Source of the DNA: Verticillium longisporum | Taxonomy: Eukaryota > Ascomycota > Sordariomycetes > Glomerellales > Plectosphaerellaceae | NCBI GenBank assembly: GCA_019188255.1 | Contig: JAETXT010000012.1 | Coordinates: 434,001-498,000 of the forward strand | DNA length: 64,000 nt | Direction of reading: 5' to 3' | Position numbers and translations under genes: made by a program | The notes under the pieces: generated by a model | The model's database searches: none | Seen by the model: only the letters and a program-made list of their open reading frames with translations | What the model was told of the DNA's origin: nothing | Part shown: positions 1 to 10,643 of the stretch, piece by piece | Position numbering within the stretch: the first letter of the stretch is position 1 | Layout: every line of letters starts with the position of its first letter

Positions 1-1077
1 TGTTTTTTCTGTCATTGCTTGCTGAAATGCAGCCGAAAACGCCGGGAAGAAGTCCTCTTTGCTGATGTGCGTTGTACCCGCCCTCATCCTATCCTCGATT
101 TGCCGACCGTATGCTTTCTTTAGTGGGCCAAAACACCCAACATCGAGAGGCTGGAGTAGATGTGACGAATGAGGAGGCATACAGAGTGTGATGATGTTGT
201 TCTCCTTGCAGTAGAGTTCGAAGTCGACCGAGTGGTGACTTTCGTGGCCATCCAGGATCAGTAGGCGATAACCGCCCGAAGTACGGGACTTTGTATGCCT
301 GTCAAAATGCCGAATCCATTCCAGACCAATATCATTCGTCGTCCAGCCGTTTGGAGATGTTGCGATTCTCCAGTCGCGAGAAATCGCGTCGTCCTGGTAC
401 CAGCTCGAGAGGTGGTACTTGCCCGAAACCACGATGAACGGCGGGACGGAGAAACCCAACGCGCCAACGCCCTGGATCACCGTAACCCATTCCCGGTTGC
501 CTGGCTGCCTCATCTTCACATTGGACCGTCTTTCCGAACTGGTCACGACCATTCCGTTGGCGATAACGCCCATCTGGAAGCCGGTCTCGTCAAAGTTGTA
601 CATGTCAGCCTCTTGGATGCCGTACTTGGCGATCATGTTATGCACGAGGCGGAACCACGCGTTTATCGCGTCCGGATCTTCGCATTGGGCCCTCTTGTAG
701 TCGTACTTGCGAAAGAAACGCGTCCGGAGCTCTGGTTGCCGTTTGACGAAGTTTGCGGCCCAGTTCTTCCCGACGCGTGGCGCGTCACGGTCGGCAAGCA
801 GGCGATTCGCCATATCTCCGACCTCACCCAACCGGGGAGGGTAAGATCGCGCATCTAGGTCAAGGATATATTCGACAATAGTTTTCTCTTGTAGTACTGT
901 TAATTTGGCAGAATTGGGCGGGCTTTCGCGTCGGGAGGGTTTGCCCTTCTGGCGTCGGAGGAGCGTCGTTAAGGGGACGGTGTAGATCCTCGCAGCACTC
1001 CGGGCGCTTAGGTTCGGGTCATTGTCCATAGCTTGGATAGCAAGGAATAATTGACCTTCTTTTGAAAGAGTCTCCAT
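1..1077 (-). CDS. Fot1/pogo-type transposase, partial (N-terminal 359 codons)
   Basis: DDE-superfamily endonuclease that cuts and pastes its own element in the nucleus. The frame is open from the ATG at 1077 to the window edge. In order it shows a Psq-type helix-turn-helix near the N terminus (AIQAMDNDPNLSARSAARIY), a CENP-B-type DNA-binding segment (LGEVGDMANRLLADRDAPRV), then the catalytic core with acidic residues in YNFDETGF, LILDGHESHH and LLQPLDVGCFGPLKKAYG. The start lies 98 bp inside the TIR end. The C-terminal part, where the other copy has a frameshift, is outside the window, so whether this copy is functional cannot be judged. Antisense open frames across it are shadows. Confidence 0.9.
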   Translation of the reverse strand, partial: METLSKEGQLFLAIQAMDNDPNLSARSAARIYTVPLTTLLRRQKGKPSRRESPPNSAKLTVLQEKTIVEYILDLDARSYPPRLGEVGDMANRLLADRDAPRVGKNWAANFVKRQPELRTRFFRKYDYKRAQCEDPDAINAWFRLVHNMIAKYGIQEADMYNFDETGFQMGVIANGMVVTSSERRSNVKMRQPGNREWVTVIQGVGALGFSVPPFIVVSGKYHLSSWYQDDAISRDWRIATSPNGWTTNDIGLEWIRHFDRHTKSRTSGGYRLLILDGHESHHSVDFELYCKENNIITLCMPPHSSHLLQPLDVGCFGPLKKAYGRQIEDRMRAGTTHISKEDFFPAFSAAFQQAMTEKT

Positions 1078-1175
1078 CGCGGGCGGAGGTGGAATCTGTA
1101 GAATTCAGGTGTAGGTCGTGGGCCCGGGCGAAGTGAACCACTCGCTTGGGTGAACCACTCGCTTGTGGATTACGT
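1..1175 (-). mobile_element. Fot1/pogo-type DNA transposon, truncated by window edge
   Basis: Reverse-complement copy of the element at 60353-62212; window base 1 corresponds to base 61527, and every stretch I compared was identical. The outer end at 1175 is the terminal inverted repeat (TIR), beginning ACGTAATCCACAAGCG when read inward, and is followed by TA (1176-1177), the target-site dinucleotide of the Tc1/mariner superfamily. GC-rich and free of RIP while the DNA beside it is heavily RIPped, so it is a young insertion or escaped RIP. The rest lies left of the window. Confidence 0.9.
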
Positions 1176-1177
1176 TA

Positions 1178-4100
1178 GTCTAGTAAGACGTTTATAGATT
1201 CATCGACGTTATCGAGTAATATATAATCTTAAGCTTAAACTATTAAGCTAATATAGCTAGTAATTTATATTAATACTTATTAAGGATAGCCTTAATATAA
1301 TATATTAATAATATAGACTCCGATTTAAGGCTTCGTCTTTTAATCGGAACCGATAAAGGACTAGAAATATAGATAGACCTATTACTCTAGAGGTTTAAAC
1401 TATTATATAAGGAGGCTAAGGAGAGACTTAGAAAGATAAGATTTACGCTTCGAGATATTATTAATTACTCCGATTTCCGCTTATTTATAGATAAGGTTAT
1501 ATAATTCGCTAGATCTATTAAGGAACTATTAAATAAGTACTTAGCGATCGTCTATAATCGAATAGAAGCTATACTTATTATAGGCTTCGAGAGATTAATA
1601 GGATATATTAGCTACGAAGCCTTTATAGAGAAGATCTAAGGGCTAATAGTTAAATAGAGATAGAATTACCTCTATAGAGTATAAAGGCCTTTAGCCTAGT
1701 TAAGCTACTTAGTAAGTAATTAGCGAAGGAATACTTAATTACTTAATAAATAGGATTTATAGGAATCTAAATCTAGAAAGTAATTTTAATTATTAGAGCT
1801 TAGTAAATAGTATATAAAAAACCCTAAATAGAACCCGTCTAGATCTAGGCCGTTTAGTAAATAAAAGCTCCTTATAAATATATACGAACCTAAACGCTAG
1901 CTAGTACTTAATTAAGGCTAAGCTAAATTCCGGAAATTTTAAAAGTTTCGTAGAATAGATATTATAAATACTATAGAAGATATCGTAATACTTATCTAGA
2001 TAAGCCGAGGAGTAATAAACTAAGCATTAATTATTAATCTATAAAATTAAGGATATTTAGTTATAGAATTAAGTAGTAAATTATTAAGCGAAGACTTAGC
2101 TTAGTTAATAGATAATAAGAATAGTAATAATAATTATAAAGCGGACCTTTTTAGCTTTATAGTTAAGTATAAGGATAAGTTCTAGATTATAAGGTAATAT
2201 TATAATTACTATATATCTTATAGATCGAATAATATAATTATTAGATATTAGCGGTCTTATTAGAAGATACTAAGCTTAGAATATATAAAGGTAATTAATG
2301 GAAAGCCCTAGACTATCCTAGAACTAGGATAGGTAAAGTATAATTTTATATATACTAGGATCTAGGTTACCGATAATTATAGCGAAACCCGCCTTAATGC
2401 CTATATTAACTTAGGGGCTAGCCGCTATATAATCGATAGAAGACTATTTAATATTATCCTAGGGTATAATATAGATATAAGCTAGAATATAGAGCTTAAT
2501 AGAATCGGTAATATAAAGGCCCTAGGATAGGTAATATTTACGATCCGAGTAAGTAGTATTATCGAGGGGTAGCTTATAATAGCCCGCCTATATATAGGAG
2601 TATAGGTAATAGAGCGCCTTAGCGCTAATCTCCTCCTCGGCTAGGAATTCCTAGTCCTAAACTAAGTAGATATTTTAAACTCTTTTAGCTATATTGAAAT
2701 TAGAATAGCTAAAAGAATCTAAATCCCCGTTTTAATTTATTCTAAGGTTAACCTAGTTCCCCGAAAAGCCTTTATAATTAAGAAAATAATAATATATCCT
2801 AGTTAAATAGAATAGATACTATTTACTAGGAGGAAATCTAAGGATTTAAAAGCTATAGCCTTCTATTTATATTTATAATAGAAGGTAATCTATATTTTTT
2901 AAATAAATAAAGTAGCGGGCATCCCTATAAAGAATAAAGGGGATAAACCTATAATAATATTTAGAAAAGCCCCCCTAGGAATCCTAGGGCCCTTTAAAGT
3001 AGATAGTAGCCTTTATATCCTATTAGACGAAGTAGCTCGTTTCCTCGAGAAAAGGATAATAGAATAAGCTATTAAAGAAGAGAATACTAAAGAACCGAGG
3101 ACAAGGTTCGATAAATACTTAAATACTAATTCTAAGCTTAGGATTACTAGAAGCTTAGCTATGTTAATAGAGATAATACTAGAAGGAGTTAAGATTTTTA
3201 AATATAATAACTACTTTATAAAGAGAATATCTAAGATTATAGTAAAGTATCTAGAGATTTAAAACGATATAGGAATTATTAAAGTATTATTTAGCTAGGA
3301 ATTTAAAATCCTATTAATTAAAGGGTATTATAATTAAAAGATTAATTAAAAAGTATACCCTAATAGCTTTAAAGATAGAGAATTTCTAGATTAGACGTTT
3401 AACGATCTATATAAATAAGGGAGATTCGAATAGATTATAGATCCTATATTATTTAAGAGCTTAGTCTTTATCGTCTAGAGGATAGTAAATAGTACTTATA
3501 AGGGGCGAATAGTAATAGATCTTCGGGCTCTAAATAAGGTTATTATATTAGATATATACTTAATATTATTCTAATTATCTATTATCGAAAGACTTTAGGG
3601 GAAACGGTATATTATAGTAATTAATATATACTCTTTCTTTTATTAGTTCTTAGTAAAAAGAGAATATAGGGAATAGTTTATTATTATTAATTATTAAGGA
3701 TAGGAATAACCGAAAGTAATACTAATAGGCTTTCGTAATTTATTAATATATATATAATATTTTATAGACTAGCTCCTCTATAATTATAATAAATATATAA
3801 TAGTATTTATAGATAATATTATAAATATTGAACTAATATTAGGGGATTACCTAGGTCGGTGATCACCGTATAGGATTCACCGATATAGTAATCACCGGGG
3901 CTAGGATTCACAGCTCTTAGGAGTACGTGATTTATAGCTTACGTAATCGGTGAATTAGATAGGTATATCTAATTTACGTAGGTAGCGGTAATTTAAAGAG
4001 ATAGAATCATTAATAATTACAACCCTTATATTACCTACCCTACCGATTCAGAGCTCTCAGGCATAGCCAAAGTAATAAATCAGGGTTTATATAAGCAGTG

Positions 4101-6870
4101 AAGCCCTCTTAATAATAATAGCTTTAAATATAGAGGACGAATATATAATATATTTAAATACTATCTTATACCTCTTCTTATAAAAGGGAATCTTATTCTT
4201 AGCGCTTAAATCGTTTATTAGATACCTATCTATATAGCTCCTTAGCTTCGAAGTCGATATTTTTAAATTATTAAATATAGATAAATATATTAAAGTATTA
4301 AGAGAGATAGTACCCCTTAATAATTTAAAGAGCTTAGAGAAATAGATTAATATAATTAGCTAGCTCTAATACTTTATACTTCGATTTACTAATAGAATTA
4401 AACCGCTCTAAAGCCGAAAATCCGCCTTCCTAGCTATAGCTAGGATAGAAAGGAAGGATATTAGGAGAGTAAGAAAGATCTACGTTTAAGCGATAAGTAT
4501 TAACTTTATTAGGGAAAAAGCTATAGCGTTTAAGGCTATCATAGATATATTATATTCTAATATCGCTCTATTCTACTAGGATCCCTATAAGATCCTATTT
4601 ATCTAGTTTAATATATTAAAGGAATATAGTTTCTCTATTATACTTTTTTATATTATAGATAAAGAAGCCTAGCTATTAAAAGAAGTAATTTACTATTAAA
4701 TAGTTCATTTAATCCTCTATCTTAATAAAGCTCTAAATATAGCTAAAACTAAATACTAGCTAATAGAACTAGAGATTATATATCTTATCTAGGTAATATA
4801 TAAAATAAGGATAATAATATAATTAATATAAAGACTATTAATTATCGTCCTTATAGATTATATAATAATAATAGGTATTATAAAGTAAATTACTCTAGTA
4901 ATTATTAATAAGATATAATTAATATAAAGTTAATATTATCCTCGGAGTTCTTAAGCTAGTTCTAGCTAGATTGCTAATATATCCCTAATAAGACGAACGT
5001 CGTAGCCGATAATCTATTATAGTTACTAGGACGCCTAGTAAATTAAGGGGACCTAGGCGAACTAGATAGGATTTAGGACGATTAGGTAATCTTCCTATAT
5101 AATAATATATATATAGACGATGACTTCTAGAGGAAGCTTCTCGATAAGTATAATAAGGACTTATACTAGAACTATATTATAGCGTAAATTAAAGAAGCGG
5201 ATACCTTTATTAAGCTCCTATTTAAGGTTAAAGATAAGTTATTATATAATAAGGATATTAATAGGAGACGTTACCTCTATATCCTAAGGAGCTATTTAGA
5301 AGATATTCTAAAAGAAATATATAATTATAAGAACTACTTCGGGGAATATAGGATATAGTACGATATAATTTCTAGGTTTACTATACTACGACTCCGATAT
5401 ATAATTAAGAAGTATATTACTAGCTATAAAACGTATAAACTTAATTAGACTAATTAAGTAAAATCTATTAGAGCTCTCTAATTAATCTTTATATTATTTA
5501 TTATATTTAATATAATCGCTATAGACTTTATTATCGGGCTATTAATAATACTATCGTTAGGAATACTATAGTAGATCGATAGCTTCGAAACCTTTAATAC
5601 TATATAGATAATAATAGACGTCTTTAGTAAAAGTATAATCCTAATCCTAGATTATATTATATATATAGTTAAAGATTAGGCGAAGATTAATATTCGAATA
5701 TTCTAATTCATAAACTAGGGGATACTTAAGTCTATTATTTCGGATAGGGATAGGAAGTTTATATTAGTATATTAGGGCGAACTCTAGAAGGAATTAAGGA
5801 CTAAATTAAGGTTTTTAATAGTATAGTACCCTTAAACTAATAGAGCTTTAGAAAAGAAGAATTAAATAGTCGAGATAGCTATTAGAATATTTATATTCGA
5901 TAACTTAGATATTCTATAGATAAGAGGAATCGTCTTACTTTAGTTTAATTTAAATAATGCTTTTAATACTACGATAAGCGTATTAGTAAACGAGGTCGTA
6001 TATAGGTTTAAAATGAATATAATATTAGATATATTTAGGGATATAAACCCGGAAATAAATAAGGAGATCTTCTAAGAAGAAGCCTAGCTAATAATCGTAT
6101 TAGCCTAGATAGCTATAAAGAGGCAATATAATATTAAATATTAATAAATAACCTTTATATTTAGGGATTTCGTAAATATTAAATTTAGCTATAGATATAA
6201 TCTATTAAAGAAGCTATCCCTTAAACTCGGTTAATAAAGATTCGGGCTATTTTACGTAATAAAGAGAATAGGAGCCCTAGTATACGAGCTCGAGCTCCCC
6301 TCTATAATAAATATCTACCCTATAATCTCTATAATTTACCTCTTATTAGCGATAGCTCTAAAGGAGGACGACCGCCCTTAATAGTCTATATATTAGGGAC
6401 TATTACTAGTTTACGATATAGATATAATATAATAAACTAAATTATATAAATACTTCGAGGTTAAGAGGATTTTAGATAAGAGAAAGACTAAAAGAGGTAG
6501 AGGGTAACCTAGAACGGAATTCTTTATTAAATAGAGGGGCTAGCCGAGTTAGTATAATATCTAGATATTAGAGGATATAATAGTAGCTAATAACCTAATT
6601 ATAGCTTTTAGAGTAGAAAGGGATAAGATTATTAAGCTTAATAAGGCTAATAATAAAGGTAGAAAGGCGTAAGAATAGCTATTAGAATTAGGGGAGCTTA
6701 AAGATTAAACGAAAGCCTATTAATTAGAAAGATTAGGATAATATAATAGGATAATAGTAAATAGTCCTAATAATACTATTATTTAGGAATAGCGACGTTT
6801 ATAGTAAATAAGGGCTAAATTAAATATAACTTACCCCGATTAAATAGTAATATAAGATTAATATATATAT
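1178..6870 (+). mobile_element. RIP-destroyed Ty3/gypsy chromovirus retrotransposon remnant
   Basis: Extremely AT-rich, with CpA and TpG nearly absent and stops in all frames. Reading through stops on the + strand still shows gypsy pol in order. There is gag-like sequence at about 1390-2010. The reverse-transcriptase active site, decayed from a YxDD-type motif, reads VFIDNIIN at about 3802-3825. Past a 289-bp solo LTR insertion at 3826-4114 the RT resumes with a KSFIRY-type motif near 4204-4225. RNase H follows near 4400-4900, then integrase with a decayed HHCC region and an AIDFIIGL core motif near 5520-5545. A C-terminal chromodomain lies at about 6450-6570 (YFEVKRILDKRKTKRGRG, then a WRGYP-like stretch with W and Y codons turned to stops). 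I could not define this element's own LTRs; its boundaries are approximate. Confidence 0.8.
3826..4114 (+). repeat. Solo LTR (289 bp) of a Ty1/copia family, largely unRIPped
   Basis: Same length (289 bp) and alignable end to end with 58784-59072, which directly precedes copia coding remnants and is therefore read as a 5' LTR. It starts TATTGAAC (probably TGTTGAAC before RIP) and ends CCCTCTTAATA. A TATA-like TATATAAGCAG lies near its 3' end, as expected for an LTR promoter. Flanking pentamers ataaa and ataat match at 4 of 5 bases. It interrupts the gypsy RT just after the active-site motif. It keeps many CA and TG steps that its RIPped partner has lost. Confidence 0.75.
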
Positions 6871-9560
6871 ATATATATAGTAAATTTTATAAATTTAGGC
6901 CCTAAACTATTTTATTCTTACCCTATATAGCCTCCTATTTCTAATTCTTTTACTTCTATCTATTACTATCTCTAATACTATAATTACTTTAGCTAGTAAA
7001 TACTTAATAACCCTATAATTACGATATAATTATAATTATTTATAATATTAAGCGAATATTATACTCTATCTTCTTTATAAATACCTTCTATATTATATTA
7101 TACCCGACCTCGATTATACTTTCTTAGGATAATACTTTTCGTTTAGACTCCTATAATATAAGCATCCGAAAGTATAAATATCTTATTTTCGCTAGATATC
7201 TCCGCTTACTAGAACTCTTTAATAGCGAAGATATAGCTAAGACCGCTTATACTACGTTTTAGGGATTTCTTAATTCGTAGAGCTATAAGAATAAAGCCGC
7301 CTTTAAGGATTATAGATAGAAGGCTATTAAATATAGCTTTCCTAGCCTAATAAATAATACCTTTAATAGGGTAATATATACTAGCGTAGGTATTAATTAG
7401 CTAATTATAAAGGAGGCTACTAAAGAGGTTTACGCTACCTTCCCTTAGCTAAATAATATTATAAAGAGACTAACCTATCTAGCTATTACTAAGTAATAAT
7501 TATAGCCTATTAACTTTACTTTTAAAGACTTCGTATTTAACTTATTCCTTATTCCCTAAATTAAGAGCATTTACCCTCGAATAGCCTAATTCCGTAACCT
7601 TTATAATTAGAAGTTTATTAGCGCTATTAAATATAATAACTTCGTTAACGTTAGCCTTGCGCCCGAAATCCCTAAGCGTAGTATTATTAAATAACTATTA
7701 AACTATACTCTTAGCTAGCTAACCCCTAGAGTAACCGATATTATAGGTAGCCGCTATACTCGTAGTAATAGCGATTATACTATTATTATAGCCCTAATAC
7801 CTATTATTACCTATAATATTAATTATAGTAACTTTATTATTAATACTAAGAAGCTAGCTATCGCCCTATATACTATCTTCGTAAACTATTACGACGTCGA
7901 TATTAGCTAGATAACTATTAAGGAATTCGTTATTAACGTTAGCTAGATCGAGGGTAGCCTTAAGATAGCTCTAAAGGCTATTAAGACTATAATAACCCCT
8001 ACCTCCGAACTACTTATAATTATTAGCTAGCGGATAGAGGTAATAGAAAGCGCTACTAAGTATAGTACTTTAAGGATTAACCCCTTTAACGTTAATTATA
8101 AATACGTTATTTACTATCTCTTTACTAGCCCCGCTAATACCTCTAATACCCTTAGGAAGCGCTACTATATTATTACTATTAATAGTAATACTAAGAGCCT
8201 ATCCGCTATTACTATTAATAAGTTTAATACTATTATAAGAACTTCTATATTAAGCACTATAGCTAATACTAATACTTAACCTATCTATAGTAAGAAGATT
8301 TAGGATTTCGATAATTATAGCCTTAGTACTATTAGCTAGGGTAATAAGACTCTTATTGCCCCGATCGCGATCGTTAAGCTAATAACCTAATTTATTATTA
8401 ATAAGATCGTAGATAGCTTCTTAATATCGGGTCTCTTAATAATTATTATCTATTATATTCTAGTATTTATTAATTATTTATAGATTATAATTAATATTAC
8501 CGATATCGCCGATAATTATATAGCTATTACTATAGCTAAAATCCGCCCCTGCCTAGAGGACGATACTAAGGCCTCGCTAGAGGAATACGTATTTCGCTTA
8601 GCTAGTACTATCTAGTACTTCAAATCTTATAATATCGAGATAGTTTTTATATATATTAGTACTTCTAATTAGGAGGTTAATAGCGATATTATAGCTATCG
8701 AGGACGTTATCCGCTTAGGTAGTAGTAAACCCGACGATTAGGGAGTACTTAATAGCGAGAGCTACTAGGCCGTTAACGTCGTCTAGTAGGATGTACCTAT
8801 CTAATACTAGCATTTATAGTACCTTATACTAGGTACCCTAGTAATCGCTATAAATATAACCCCTATTATTATAATTATTATTAGAGATTATAGAGGGTAA
8901 TATAAATATAAGAGGTAATAGATAGGAGGATAGACGTAGCGATCTTCTAGGATACTATATATAAATTAAGTAATATAGCTAATATACTTGAGAATCCTAT
9001 AGATAATCGCCCCGACTATATCCCTCTTATATTCTATTAGTTTTTATATTATCCCTATTATATTCCGTTTCCTTTTATAGTTATACTATACCGCCTTTAT
9101 ATCTATTTCCTTTTATATTATTATTTATCTCTTTATATATCCTCTTCCCCTATTATAGCCTACGTTTCCTTTATTTAATCTTTTATTATAGGCTCCTTAA
9201 CCTAGCCGATATATATATTAATTATCTAATACTTATATAGGACTACTATATATATAATAGAGCCTACGAGGACGTAATAGCTTTTATAGCGGGGCATTTA
9301 TTATAAGTATAGCGGATAAGCAATTAAATAAACCCCATTACGTAACTATAGGCTAGTAATTACTAAGACGTAATTCCCTTTAGTGATTACGGAACCGTAA
9401 TTACTAGTAGGCGGTTACTATATAGTAATTACGGAACCGTAATTACTAGCCCGGACGATTCCTAGTTATATAACTAGGAATTATAATATATAGAGAATTC
9501 CTATATACCCTCCTAATAGGGGAGGGCATTTTAATATAATACCTTAAATTGAGTATTTGA
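6871..9560. other. RIPped AT-rich block, unclassified repeat remnant
   Basis: No open frame survives. Base composition and the loss of CpA/TpG match the neighbouring gypsy remnant, so this is former repetitive DNA. Read on the + strand, about 7180-8820 has protein-like stretches between stops (for example RYLRLLELFNSEDIAKTAYTT near 7190), but I do not recognise the family and no reverse transcriptase or DDE motif is visible. The start is placed after the (at)n run at 6862-6878, where gypsy homology ends. What it was before RIP remains open: a second retroelement's gag or an internal non-autonomous element. Confidence 0.5.
9382..9478. repeat. Cluster of near-perfect palindromes
   Basis: Two 24-bp hairpin-like palindromes at 9382-9405 and 9424-9447 share the arm agtaattacgg and a 2-bp AA centre; the second is perfect, the first has one mismatch. 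A third, 18-bp perfect palindrome lies at 9461-9478 (arm cctagttat). They sit in sequence less damaged by RIP than the block to the left. They may be part of an LTR or terminal region of an unidentified element; no coding function is implied. Confidence 0.7.
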
Positions 9561-9805
9561 GATCTAAGATTACTAGTCCCCGCGGCTACGACTATATTAT
9601 AACCTAACTATTAGGGGGTATTAGAATAGGGTGAAAGTATTAAAATAGGCTTATTTAAGATTAGCTAATTTCTCTATCTTCGATAATCGATTCCGAATCG
9701 ATTATAAATAGATTATAAATCGATTCTAAATCGATTTAGAATAGATTATTTTCTAAAAAATTAGAAAAAAATTAAAAGCTTTATTATATAGCTTTAATAA
9801 GCTAA

Positions 9806-9934
9806 CCTTAATAGATTTTATAGTCTAACCTTAGTAGATTTAGTAGTCTAGCCTTAGTAGATTTAGTAGTCTGGCCTTAGTGGCCTGGCCTTAGTGGATT
9901 TAGTGGTCTGGCCTCAGTAGACTTAGTAGTCTAG
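9806..9934. repeat. 23-bp minisatellite at the RIP/euchromatin boundary
   Basis: Five full 23-bp units begin at 9806, 9829, 9852, 9889 and 9912, with one 14-bp shortened unit at 9875-9888. Consensus features are a cct(t/c)agt core, a gattta-like middle and a gtctgg end. The leftmost unit is the most AT-shifted (gg to aa or ag changes) and the unit at 9889 keeps nearly all guanines. The array marks the point where AT-rich repeat DNA gives way to normal GC content. Confidence 0.85.
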
Positions 9935-9960
9935 CCTCCATTATATTAGGTAACTAAGGT

Positions 9961-10643
9961 ACGTAATATTCTGGTACAGCTTTTAATTGCACCCTATAGC
10001 ACCCCCCAATGGTCAGGTCAGCTCCCAAAGAGGCTTAGCGTAAATTAAAAGCGGACCCAATGGTCAGCTCAGGTCGATACCCAATGGTCAGGTGAACTTA
10101 TACCTCAGCAAATAACCGTCCTCAGTGACAAAGGGTGACATTTGTCCCAAGCACCAGGCACGCGGTGGAGCCTATGGTCCGAGAAAAAACAGTTGGAGAC
10201 GACGCATGGCGGGGAATACTGCGGAGTGGTGGAGGAACAACAGACATCAAGTACATGACGACACCACATTGAAGCACCTCACCACCGTTGGGGTTCAGTT
10301 TCAGTATCCTACGACATCTGATGGCACTGGGGTTGGCATCAGCAACGCACATCAGGTGAGGCAGGGTGTTGACCTAGGCGAACGTAGGCCAAGGCGCGGC
10401 AGGGGCCCAACAGACGCCCGAGCACACACCATCACAGGACATATCGGCCTGGAATATACACAAGGGCGCTGCCAGACGACCTGGAAGTGTGAGAAACGCT
10501 AGATCTACCGGCATCTCCTCATCGACTTGGTTTCTTATCTCACGACAATACTGTTCATCGGTCTTCTTGGCTGTCACCTTTTCCGCACTCCTCAATCCTG
10601 CTCTAATCTTCCGTCTTGAGCTTTGCCCGAGCTCTCCGCAGTT
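9961..10643 (+). promoter_or_regulatory. Upstream region of the sugar transporter with three CCAAT-containing repeats
   Basis: A short motif CCCAATGGTCAG recurs, exact or with one trailing change, at 10005-10017, 10056-10067 and 10080-10092, all in the same orientation. CCAAT is the known binding core of the fungal HAP complex, so these could be upstream elements for the transporter starting at 10644; that is inference. The frame from 10125 to 10502 lacks coding character, recognisable domains and an ATG start. I see no other gene here. Confidence 0.4.

Noticed and set aside
295..858. 187-codon frame on the plus strand
   Set aside because: It is antisense to the transposase; the same frame occurs antisense in the other transposon copy at 60670-61233. 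Coding evidence is on the transposase strand.
3826..4114. MITE interpretation of the 289-bp repeat
   Set aside because: The terminal inverted repeat is weak, a TATA motif lies near the 3' end, and the matching copy stands directly before copia coding remnants, which fits an LTR better.
10125..10502. 125-codon frame before the sugar transporter
   Set aside because: It does not begin with ATG, shows no domain and overlaps promoter-like sequence.
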